The position numbers were made by a program, and so were the translations under genes. 64,000 nt of DNA from Brevibacillus reuszeri (GTDB taxonomy: Bacteria > Bacillota > Bacilli > Brevibacillales > Brevibacillaceae). Within the stretch, counting starts at the first letter, position 1; each line of letters begins with the position of its first letter. The notes beneath the pieces were generated by a model, which saw only the letters and a list, made by a program, of their open reading frames with translations, was not told the origin of the DNA and made no database searches. The stretch spans positions 62,001 to 126,000 of the forward strand of contig NZ_BEXF01000016.1 in the NCBI RefSeq assembly GCF_002897295.1, given 5' to 3'. This document shows, one piece after another, positions 1 through 7,107 of this stretch.

Positions 1-788
1 TTGCGTCCGATAACAGGCTCAAGCCATTTGTACAAGCGCTGAGTGAGAGGCAACGAAACGAAGATACACACATAAGTTCCGACAATGCTCATCATCAAGT
101 TAGCTGCACCCGAGTAAAAAGCGATGTCTTTTGTTGCTTCTGGGAAAATAACAGCAAGTGATCCTGTTGCTGCTGCCATCATACTTCCTGAACCAACCGC
201 TGCTCCCATCGCCAAGGAAATCGGGTGAAACAATCCGCTACTTCCTAACAGACTCGCTAAGATAGACATATAAATGGCACCAAACAAGGTTCCGCAAATA
301 TAAACACCCAAAGCTCCGCGTGCTTCTGCAGAATTCGCTCCGAATTTGTCGACGATAATCGCCAGGTTTGGCTCACGGTCGAGAGAGTACGTAGCCCCGA
401 TTGATTCGCGCTTCAAGCCGAGCCACAAAGCAACAGGCAAGCCAAGAGCAATCGTACCTACGATGTGACCAACTTCCTGTACGAGCAGCGACACGCCAGA
501 ACCAAGCAGCTTTGGCAGCTCAGGTCCGATGTTTGCGCCCAGCTTGGCGATAAACAGGAGAAAGGAGACTCCCAAAATATTCGCTGCAGCGTTCATTTCT
601 TTCTCTTTCAGAAACTTGAATTTAGGCCAGCTGATCACTCCACCTAAAACAAGCGCATACAACATGGGAAACAACGCGATGACACCGATGCCTATGTTGA
701 TTTTCTTTGTTCCGATAAACTCTGTCACTGCCACAAGTGCAAGCACAAGTAAATGGAGCTTGTACACATTAGCGCGTCCCTCAGTCAT
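1..788 (-). CDS. DUF3100-like membrane protein (partial, C-terminus off the left edge)
   Basis: Integral membrane protein of unknown function. ATG at 788 follows GGGGGAAG. About 262 residues are visible. They contain several long hydrophobic stretches with short charged loops and a Gly/Ala/Ser-rich block near residue 205 (GAAVGSGSMMAAATGS), as expected of a carrier or channel. It resembles the DUF3100 family, which I recall often sits beside M20 amidohydrolases; this was not searched. It starts 27 bases after the stop of the upstream M20 gene, so the two are probably co-transcribed, and it may carry the hydrolase's substrate or product. The 3' end lies outside the window. Confidence 0.6.
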   Translation of the reverse strand, partial: MTEGRANVYKLHLLVLALVAVTEFIGTKKINIGIGVIALFPMLYALVLGGVISWPKFKFLKEKEMNAAANILGVSFLLFIAKLGANIGPELPKLLGSGVSLLVQEVGHIVGTIALGLPVALWLGLKRESIGATYSLDREPNLAIIVDKFGANSAEARGALGVYICGTLFGAIYMSILASLLGSSGLFHPISLAMGAAVGSGSMMAAATGSLAVIFPEATKDIAFYSGAANLMMSIVGTYVCIFVSLPLTQRLYKWLEPVIGR

Positions 789-815
789 AATCTTCCCCCA
801 GTTCGGTCTTTTCTA

Positions 816-1991
816 TTATTCCATTACTACTTTTTCCGCTGCACGAATGAACAGCTCTACGCCGCGGACGAGACAATCCTCATCAAAATCAAAGCGCGGA
901 TGGTGATGCGGATAAATAAAGCCTTTTTCCGGATTCCCTGCGCCCAATTGAATGAAGCAGCCTGGTGCTTTTTTCAGATACTCAGAGAAGTCCTCTCCTG
1001 GCATAACTGGGTCAATGAAAACAATATCTTCCTCTCCCCAACGCTCCCGAATCGTATCTTCCATCAGCTTCGTCACTTTTTGATCATTGACAACGGAAGT
1101 GTAGCCAAGTGAATATTTAAATTCATAAGACGCTCCATGTGCGTCTGTAATGCCTTTGACAATTTTCTCAATCCAGATCGGAATATTCTTGCGGATTTCC
1201 TCATCAAAGCAGCGTGTAGAGCCTGTGATGGTCAGCGTGTCTGGAATGATGTTGTAGGCTGTTCCTGCATTCAGCATGGTGACGGAAATCACGACCTTGT
1301 CGAGTGCACTCACATTCCGCGAAACAATTTGCTGCAAATGGCTGATAACAGAAGCGCCGATTACGATTGGGTCGACTGTCATTTCCGGTTGAGAGGAGTG
1401 ACCTCCCTTTCCTTGGATCGTAATGTCAAAACGATCTGTAGAGGACGTCAGCGCCCCGTATAGAACACCGAACTTGCCTACTGGCAAATAAGACGCCAAG
1501 TGAATTCCGATGATAGAATCCATGCCATCGGCTGCTCCAGATCTCACGATTTCTGCCGCTCCACCAGGTGGCAATTCTTCTGCATGCTGGAAAATGAAAC
1601 GTACTTCGCCTTTGATCTTGTCCTTGTAGCCGGAGAGGATCTTGGCTGCACCTAGCAACATCGCCGTATGACCATCATGTCCACACGCGTGCATAACACC
1701 GGGTTGGCTGGAAGCATAAGGCACTTCGTTTTCCTCATGAATCGGCAACGCATCGATATCTGCACGTATTCCCAGAACCTTGCCTGGCTCAGAACCAATG
1801 AGGCGAGCTACGATACTCGTTTTTGTCGGACGGGATAGCTCTAAATTACCAAAAGATTCTAACATTTCATACACATATTGTGATGTCTTGTCTTCCTGGA
1901 ACGATAATTCCGGATGCTGATGAAGATATCTGCGCCAAGCAACCACCTGCTCCGCTACTTCAGCAGCCAGATTTTCTGCATTCCAACTCAT
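816..1991 (-). CDS. M20 family amidohydrolase (N-acyl amino acid / hippurate hydrolase type)
   Basis: Cytoplasmic zinc/manganese-type amidohydrolase that should release an acyl group from an N-acyl amino acid or peptide. The metal-binding motif HACGHDGH is at about residues 101-108 and the FQHAEE block near 136 supplies the catalytic and ligand glutamates. GIRADIDALPI near 75-85 is typical of the M20D subgroup. The 391-residue length is usual. ATG at 1991 is chosen because AAGGAG lies 8 bases upstream; a GTG at 2000 is too close to that site. First gene of a likely two-gene operon with the DUF3100-like gene. The exact substrate cannot be told from sequence. Confidence 0.88.
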   Translation of the reverse strand: MSWNAENLAAEVAEQVVAWRRYLHQHPELSFQEDKTSQYVYEMLESFGNLELSRPTKTSIVARLIGSEPGKVLGIRADIDALPIHEENEVPYASSQPGVMHACGHDGHTAMLLGAAKILSGYKDKIKGEVRFIFQHAEELPPGGAAEIVRSGAADGMDSIIGIHLASYLPVGKFGVLYGALTSSTDRFDITIQGKGGHSSQPEMTVDPIVIGASVISHLQQIVSRNVSALDKVVISVTMLNAGTAYNIIPDTLTITGSTRCFDEEIRKNIPIWIEKIVKGITDAHGASYEFKYSLGYTSVVNDQKVTKLMEDTIRERWGEEDIVFIDPVMPGEDFSEYLKKAPGCFIQLGAGNPEKGFIYPHHHPRFDFDEDCLVRGVELFIRAAEKVVME

Positions 1992-2266
1992 TTTAATCAC
2001 TCCTTTTACCCAGTCAAACGTACTGCTTTTGATTAGTTAAGTAAAATTAAAAAAAATAGCTTAATGTGAATTTTATCATGCTTTTTTAAAAATAACAAAT
2101 GTCCATTTCACGCGGACACTCTTCCAGTTTTATCCTCCTAGCTTGTCTATTTATAAGTTATTTTAGAATTGTTTGGCGATTATGTCCATTCTAAATAAAC
2201 AATAAAACCAATAAAATAAATTTATTGAGTGATCTTTAAATTATCCACTATGTAAACCCTTACATT

Positions 2267-2752
2267 TCACAAATTAATAGCAAAAATGCTAAATTTATTA
2301 CCAAACTGCCCCAGCCAAAGTTCACCGTCACCAACCATTACTCCTTGGTCATTGACAAATGTATTCGTCACATTTTGGTGGAGTAGCGCCTCTCTCACTT
2401 TTTCTGTCATGATCAGATCATATTCTGTCACAAATTGTTTTTCACCGTGGACAAATCGGCTAGCTCCCTCTTTGTTTACTCGGAGTGGATACTTCACGTG
2501 GTTAGCAACTTCGTTCTTGTCTCCTTTTTTTACAGCCTCCTGCAGTTGACCAAAAAACGCTTCAAACGCCACCGGGTTAGTAATTCCTGCCACCTCATAC
2601 CGATTCGGTTTTTGCTCGCCTTCTCCCAATCTATGAATCGCATAACAGACTACAGCTTCAACAGGATGTGAAGTCTCTGCTGCTAGACAAATTGCTGGAG
2701 ACATCAAAAGTGCTCCTCCAAACACAACCGCACTCCAACCATTATGCTTCAT
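2267..2752 (-). CDS. secreted small protein, possible NTF2-like fold
   Basis: Not recognised with certainty. From ATG 2752 the protein has 161 residues: a short basic start (MKHNG), a hydrophobic signal peptide ending near AICLAAE, and a soluble domain. That domain has the pattern KYPLRVN, QFVTEYDLIMTEKVREAL, then GELWLGQFGNKFSIFAINL, which recalls small NTF2-like secreted proteins. The in-frame ATG at 2782 would put the signal peptide unusually far inside and lacks a well-spaced ribosome binding site, so 2752 is preferred (GGATGGTGAGAG upstream). It is likely exported and monocistronic; no partner is evident. Confidence 0.6.
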   Translation of the reverse strand: MKHNGWSAVVFGGALLMSPAICLAAETSHPVEAVVCYAIHRLGEGEQKPNRYEVAGITNPVAFEAFFGQLQEAVKKGDKNEVANHVKYPLRVNKEGASRFVHGEKQFVTEYDLIMTEKVREALLHQNVTNTFVNDQGVMVGDGELWLGQFGNKFSIFAINL

Positions 2753-2822
2753 TCTCTCACCATCCCTTCCATCTGTGTTCATTCCCTTTATGGTCTCGCT
2801 GCCAGACTTTCCTTATGCACAA

Positions 2823-2872
2823 ATAGCCCCCATTGCCAAAACAATTTGGCTAACGGGAGCTACTGTTTTTTG
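2823..2872. terminator. stem-loop downstream of the permease gene
   Basis: An imperfect inverted repeat (TAGCCCCCATTGCCAAAA paired with TTTGGCTAACGGGAGCTA) lies between the permease stop at 2880 and the secreted-protein gene. The T-run follows on the plus strand (CTGTTTTTT), so the minus-strand terminator is imperfect. Probably an end-of-transcript hairpin. Confidence 0.5.
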
Positions 2873-2879
2873 CGAGCTA

Positions 2880-4409
2880 TTACTCTGTAAATTTTGCTTC
2901 TTGCCGCTTGATCTCTTCATCGGAAGTGCCAAGTGCTGCCTGGGGACCCTCGAAATGCTTTTTGTAATACGCCACATCCATAATCAAAAGCACAACGAAC
3001 ATTCCGATCAGTGCATAGCCTGCTGTTTCATTCGGTGGAATCACCATCATGACGCAAATAAATACGATCCAGATGAGGCTTAGTACGTTAATGGGCTTAC
3101 TCCAGTTTCCCAGGCTCCACGGTCCGTAATGCTTTTTCTGGAATAGCCCATTCGCCTCTGCACGTAGCTTCAAATACAGCGGTATACCATAGGCTACATA
3201 GAGCCCTACGACGCTAACGGCTGTCAAAAAGGCAAGTGTCGTATAGGTTGTATTCGGGTTTATCGTTTTCATCATGTAATCAAACAAAGCGAGGGCAAAG
3301 GAAAGAATAATAACGAGCCAGATCGCTTTTGCTGGGGTCCTGTATTTTCTGGATATTTCAGCCCAATGACGACTCCACGGCATCCCATTGTCACGCGAAA
3401 ACGCATAGAGCATGCGGGAGAAGGACGTTATGGAAGCCAGACCGCAGAACCACATGGCAAACGTAACAAGCCATAATACAACCGAACCAAACGTTCCACC
3501 CAATGCTTCGCTAATAACGTAAATGAATGCATTGTCAGCCACACTGGCGGCAGCTGCATTTTTGATGGATAGCGTGACAAATGCGAGCATGATAAAACCA
3601 AAAATAAAGGAAAAGGCCACTGAAGTGAAGATTCCCCAGGCTGCGCGAACCCTTGGATTAATCGTTTCTTCAATTGTGTGAGCGGAAGCATCGTACCCGG
3701 TAAACGTCCACTGTGCTTGCAAAAGACCAATTAGAAAAGCGATCGCATACGGCTTATCAGAAAAGGTTTGACCGACCTGAAAAAGATAGTCGAGTGGTTG
3801 CAGCTCGTGACGTGAGAAAAATACGAGACTGCCAACCAGAATGACGACAACGCCGATATGATACCACGCGGAAAAATCGTTGAGCCGTGCGACCAGTCTG
3901 ATGCCAATGTGATTGAATGTCCCATGGAGCAGCAAGGTGATGCCAAACAGGATCAAGGTTGTCGTCTCTGTTGAGGTATAGCCAAAAGCACTTGCGAGTA
4001 GCGGATCAGCGAATAAGGAAAAGGAGTAATCAATCCCTGCAACAATTCCGATTTGTCCGATCAGGTTAATCCAGGCGGTATACCATCCCCATCTTTTACT
4101 CCCTAAAATCGCTGCCCAGTGATACAATGCCCCTGCCGTCGGAATTGCTGATGCTAATTCGGACATGGATGCTGCAATCAAAATGACAAACAACGCTACA
4201 ATCGTCCAGCCGAACCCCATCATACCTGAGCCGCCATAAAATAGTCCATGTCCGTATAGAGAAACAGCGCCTGTTAAGATGGAAATAATGGAAAATGAAA
4301 TGGCAAAATTAGAAAATCCACCCATGTCCCGCAAAAGCTCTTGTGCATAGCCAAATTTATTCAGGTCTTTTTTGTCCTCCAATAGCTGGTGCTCTTTTTC
4401 CGGCTTCAT
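2880..4409 (-). CDS. APC superfamily amino acid permease
   Basis: Inner-membrane amino acid or amine transporter, 509 residues with about 12 hydrophobic segments. The N-terminal block (FGYAQELLRDMGGFSNFAIS, then GFGWTIVALFV and SELASAIPTAGALYHWAA) is typical of the amino acid/choline transporter branch that includes GABA and choline-type permeases. ATG 4409 follows GGGGGAGGG. A 45-residue membrane peptide is encoded 18 bases upstream on the same strand, so the two are almost certainly one operon. Substrate unknown; GABA, amino acids, polyamines or choline are possible by family. Confidence 0.88.
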   Translation of the reverse strand: MKPEKEHQLLEDKKDLNKFGYAQELLRDMGGFSNFAISFSIISILTGAVSLYGHGLFYGGSGMMGFGWTIVALFVILIAASMSELASAIPTAGALYHWAAILGSKRWGWYTAWINLIGQIGIVAGIDYSFSLFADPLLASAFGYTSTETTTLILFGITLLLHGTFNHIGIRLVARLNDFSAWYHIGVVVILVGSLVFFSRHELQPLDYLFQVGQTFSDKPYAIAFLIGLLQAQWTFTGYDASAHTIEETINPRVRAAWGIFTSVAFSFIFGFIMLAFVTLSIKNAAAASVADNAFIYVISEALGGTFGSVVLWLVTFAMWFCGLASITSFSRMLYAFSRDNGMPWSRHWAEISRKYRTPAKAIWLVIILSFALALFDYMMKTINPNTTYTTLAFLTAVSVVGLYVAYGIPLYLKLRAEANGLFQKKHYGPWSLGNWSKPINVLSLIWIVFICVMMVIPPNETAGYALIGMFVVLLIMDVAYYKKHFEGPQAALGTSDEEIKRQEAKFTE

Positions 4410-4427
4410 TCGTTATCCCTCCCCCGA

Positions 4428-4565
4428 TTACGAATTTGATTTAGAGCCGATAAAGCTTTCGTGCTTGCTTTCATCAAATTTGCGAACGTTTTCGTTAGCT
4501 CGGTAACCAATTGCTACAGCGACGCCAATCGTAACCAGAATTAGAATCACTCCAAGCCACAGCAT
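4428..4565 (-). CDS. 45-residue single-span membrane peptide in the permease operon
   Basis: Short gene with a very strong ribosome binding site (AAAGGAGGGGAG, about 3 bases before ATG 4565). The product begins with a hydrophobic segment (MLWLGVILILVTIGVAVAIG) followed by a charged tail (YRANENVRKFDESKHES). TAA is at 4428-4430, 18 bases before the permease start. One membrane helix plus tight coupling to a transporter suggests a small permease subunit or stabiliser, by analogy with the small subunits of some methionine/alanine importers. I do not recognise the family, and the functional link is inference from position. Confidence 0.75.
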   Translation of the reverse strand: MLWLGVILILVTIGVAVAIGYRANENVRKFDESKHESFIGSKSNS

Positions 4566-4775
4566 ACTCTCCCCTCCTTTATTCCTACATTTTTCACATG
4601 ACCAGGCGGCTGGATTAGTACATTTTACGTTTTAAAATGGAGGCTATACCAATTGGGTTGGTCTAAAAGGCACTTGTGAAGGTTATCCCTTGGATGGGAA
4701 GTTTTCAGGCAAAGCATCAGAGGAAGCATCGGGAATACTAACATCATGACGCTGCCTTAAAAGGGAGGGAATTCC

Positions 4776-5708
4776 TTGATCCGTTTGGGCTATGCCTGCA
4801 TCAGCGTAAACACCAAAAACAATCCAAACAAAAAAACGACTGTTGCCCAAGTGAACAAGCTGGAGCCTCAGGCGAGACTGAAAAAATTACGGCAAGTATT
4901 ACAGACCAATTTCTTTAATTTGATGGATCTTCTTGCTTACAATGTAGAAAGGCGAATTTTTTTGTATCGGCTTCCCTCAGAATTTGTTCCGCTAGCCACT
5001 CATCAGGTGTCTGCCGATTGGGATTGGGCCAAAGAATTTGCGTGGGATTTTCAAAAAGCCGGGGAATTCATTCGCAAAAACGGAATTCGTATGACAGCCC
5101 ATCCAGGCCATTTCAATATTCTCAATAGCGATAAACCAGCTGTCGTCGAATCGACGATTGCAGATTTTTCCTATCATGCGCGTGTATTTGATTTGCTTGG
5201 GCTTGACGACAACTCTGTATTGGTCACACATGTTGGCGGTGTGTTTAACGATAAGCCCTCTTCTCTGGATCGATTTGCGAGCAATTTTGAGCGTCTGCCA
5301 GAGTCGGTAAAAAAACGACTTGTGCTGGAAAATGACGATACATCCTTCACGATGCGTGAGGTCTTGGAGCTGGCCGAACGACTTGGGATCCCTATGGTTT
5401 TTGATATCCATCACCACATGTGTCATTCAGATGGTGAAGACTGGGTCGAATACTTGCCGAGAATCATTCAAACCTGGGGAGACCGCACACCCAAAATGCA
5501 TCTGTCGTCGCCAAAGTCAGAACGAGAATTCCGCGCTCATGCCGATAATATTGATGTGGATCAGTTCATCCAATTCGCTTCCGCTCTGAGCAATTACAAC
5601 GTTGACATCATCCTGGAATGCAAAAACAAAGATGATGCCCTACTGACGCTGCGCCGCGAATTGAAGAAAAAAGGAATTGGTGTCGAAGCATTCGCGGAAC
5701 AAGCCTGA
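4776..5708 (+). CDS. uvsE: UV DNA damage endonuclease UvsE (UVDE)
   Basis: Nicks DNA immediately 5' of UV photoproducts and other helix-distorting lesions, starting an excision repair pathway independent of UvrABC. The start MIRLGYACIS and the motifs TAHPGHFNIL (about 109-118), VTHVGG, LENDD and FDIHHHMCHS are the metal-binding TIM-barrel signatures of the family. The 310-residue length is normal. The start is TTG at 4776, with AAGGGAGGGA 5 bases upstream. A clean terminator follows. With splB about 10 kb away, the window encodes two distinct UV-lesion repair routes, fitting a spore-former. Confidence 0.93.
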   Translation: MIRLGYACISVNTKNNPNKKTTVAQVNKLEPQARLKKLRQVLQTNFFNLMDLLAYNVERRIFLYRLPSEFVPLATHQVSADWDWAKEFAWDFQKAGEFIRKNGIRMTAHPGHFNILNSDKPAVVESTIADFSYHARVFDLLGLDDNSVLVTHVGGVFNDKPSSLDRFASNFERLPESVKKRLVLENDDTSFTMREVLELAERLGIPMVFDIHHHMCHSDGEDWVEYLPRIIQTWGDRTPKMHLSSPKSEREFRAHADNIDVDQFIQFASALSNYNVDIILECKNKDDALLTLRRELKKKGIGVEAFAEQA

Positions 5709-5720
5709 CAAAAAAACGTC

Positions 5721-5753
5721 AAAGAACGCCAGTGTATGAGCTGGCGTTCTTTT
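5721..5753. terminator. bidirectional terminator between uvsE and the repeat protein
   Basis: Perfect stem AAAGAACGCCAG / CTGGCGTTCTTT with an 8-base loop, followed by T-rich sequence. It also lies just beyond the stop of the minus-strand repeat protein gene. Confidence 0.85.
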
Positions 5754-5770
5754 ATATGTTTGGAGAAATT

Positions 5771-6751
5771 TTAGATGGAACAACCGCAATCACAGCTGCA
5801 GTCATGTTGTCCCGAAGAGGAATGTCTGTACCCGAACGATGAGGACGAACCACGTCCAGCCGAGCTGCTGCCTCTATGATGCCAGGATTGGCAACGATCG
5901 TGATAATGCTTCATTCTCCGCTGATGGTGTCTGTAGTGCTTGCGGTATTCGTTGTATTTACGGCGATTATCGCGGTGTTTCTCGCATTTATGGTGGAAAT
6001 ATTGCATCCGGTCCATGTGGAATTGGAATTTGAACAAGTACAGCTCAACTTCCATGCCCGATTCGATTCTATGTCTTGGGGGCATCGCATTCGGTGATGC
6101 ATTTGGTGGCAAGTTTGGAGGTCTTCTGTTAGGCATTATCGAACTAGGAGGCATGGGGTTGGCAGGTCTGCGGTTGGGCGGCATTGGGTTTGATGGTCTC
6201 ATGTTCGGTGGCATCGGATTCGATGGTCTCATGTTCGGTGGCATCGGATTTGATGGTCTCATGTTCGGCGGCATTGGATTCGATGGTCTCATGTTCGGTG
6301 GCATTGGATTCGATGATCTCATGTTCGGCGGCATCGGATTCGATGGTCTCATGTTCGGCGGCATCGGATTCGATGGTCTCATGTTCGGCGGCATTGGATT
6401 TGGCTTTATGTTTGGGGGCATCGGGTTTGGCTTCAGGTTTGGCGGCATTGGATTTGCTGGCATCCGGTTTGGAGTCTTCGGTATGTTTTGGTTTGGTGCT
6501 GGCATGATTGGCCTTTGCGGCATGGGCTTCACTGGCTTTACCGGTTGTGGACTGGGCATTTCAGAAGACGGATTCATTGGTGACGGTTTCATCGGTGAAG
6601 GATTAACCGGTGATGGCATCGAAGGAGACGGCACCATTGGTGATGGCATTGGCATACTAGAAGAAGGTGGCTTCGGCATTTCTTTAGGACGCCTCGGCTG
6701 TGCAGGAGGCATAGGCGGCATTTTACGTCGCTTTTCCACGGAATCATACAC
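5771..6751 (-). CDS. Pro/Met/Asn-repeat protein with His-Arg and Cys-rich C-terminus, probable spore coat protein
   Basis: Not a recognised family. The 326-residue product has a Pro/Met/Ser-rich N-terminus, then about seven near-identical ten-residue repeats (PPNMRPSNPM) plus degenerate copies. A His/Arg/Tyr-rich basic segment follows (RKHYRHHQRRMKHYHDR), then a Ser/Gly stretch and a cysteine cluster (CSCDCGCSI). Such low-complexity, cross-linkable composition is typical of spore coat or crust proteins, but the function is inference. The GTG at 6751 has AAAGGA almost adjacent; ATG at 6721 is the alternative. A CATACCATG box upstream could be a sporulation sigma -10. The plus strand is also open here, but has no supported start. 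Confidence 0.65.
   Translation of the reverse strand: MYDSVEKRRKMPPMPPAQPRRPKEMPKPPSSSMPMPSPMVPSPSMPSPVNPSPMKPSPMNPSSEMPSPQPVKPVKPMPQRPIMPAPNQNIPKTPNRMPANPMPPNLKPNPMPPNIKPNPMPPNMRPSNPMPPNMRPSNPMPPNMRSSNPMPPNMRPSNPMPPNMRPSNPMPPNMRPSNPMPPNMRPSNPMPPNRRPANPMPPSSIMPNRRPPNLPPNASPNAMPPRHRIESGMEVELYLFKFQFHMDRMQYFHHKCEKHRDNRRKYNEYRKHYRHHQRRMKHYHDRCQSWHHRGSSSAGRGSSSSFGYRHSSSGQHDCSCDCGCSI
6180..6390. repeat. seven tandem 30-bp repeats within the coat-like gene
   Basis: The unit GGCATCGGATTCGATGGTCT + CATGTTCGGT recurs every 30 bases seven times with only a few third-position changes. More divergent units flank it up to about 6470. Each unit encodes PPNMRPSNPM on the minus strand. Copy number is likely variable between strains. 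Confidence 0.9.
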
Positions 6752-6884
6752 GTCCTTTCGGATAAACTAACACAGTACATGGTATGACATATATCCCGCT
6801 CAAGAAACGACACTCGCCCATTTTACAAAAATGGACTAAGCCCGTTTTTTTCAAATTAGTGCAGTCGCCGTGACAATATACATC

Positions 6885-6912
6885 TTGACTGCACGAATAC
6901 ATCGGTTACAAT
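6885..6912 (+). promoter_or_regulatory. sigma-A promoter of hutH with inverted-repeat operator
   Basis: TTGACT at 6885-6890 and TACAAT at 6907-6912, spaced 16 bases. An inverted repeat GTGCAGTC (6859-6866) / GACTGCAC (6887-6894) overlaps the -35 element and is a candidate repressor or activator site. The predicted start, near 6919, gives a leader of about 190 bases before hutH. Confidence 0.65.
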
Positions 6913-6960
6913 AAAACGACAAGTGATAATAATCAGACAGATGCATGTGAGCGAAAGAAA

Positions 6961-7091
6961 GTGAGGAAAAACGTATGTCGCCGGGCACAAGCTTCAGGCT
7001 TTCACGTTTTACCAATCGCATATACACCCGGGAAGAGGGGTTAGGATATTTTATCCTAACCCCTCTTTCTTTTCGTTCTCTGCTCTGCTAA
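6961..7091 (+). promoter_or_regulatory. structured hutH leader RNA, possible riboswitch or attenuator
   Basis: Between promoter and hutH, AAAACGT (6968-6974) pairs with ACGTTTT (7004-7010). A small hairpin AAGC/GCTT (6989-7001) sits inside, and CCGGG (6981-6985) in the loop can pair with CCCGG (7027-7031), giving a pseudoknot immediately before the terminator stem. A 38-codon ORF (ATG 6975, behind GTGAGG) runs through the terminator and its TAA (7089-7091) abuts the hutH ribosome binding site, so translation of a leader peptide is an alternative control. It contains no His codons. No known riboswitch class was recognised. Bacillus hut operons use HutP-dependent antitermination, but no hutP is near. 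Confidence 0.5.
7033..7072 (+). terminator. intrinsic terminator inside the hutH leader
   Basis: A perfect 16-bp stem (AAGAGGGGTTAGGATA paired with its complement at 7052-7067) with a TTT loop, followed by TCTTTT. It lies about 40 bases upstream of the hutH start and so must be bypassed for hutH expression from the promoter at 6885. Confidence 0.9.
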
Positions 7092-7107
7092 AGGAGGAAA
7101 AACAATC

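Noticed and set aside
1992..2266. AT-rich gap examined for CodY boxes or a small gene
   Set aside because: No good match to a CodY box and no ORF with a ribosome binding site; it probably only holds the M20 promoter.
6180..6470. Regular 30-bp repeats resembling a CRISPR or satellite array
   Set aside because: Units are contiguous with no unique spacers, keep the reading frame and encode a peptide repeat; they are part of a protein gene.
5940..6770. 276-residue Gly/Phe-rich plus-strand ORF opposite the coat-like gene
   Set aside because: No ribosome binding site for its start; the open frame mirrors the repeat periodicity of the minus-strand gene, which has the Cys-rich tail and sensible composition.
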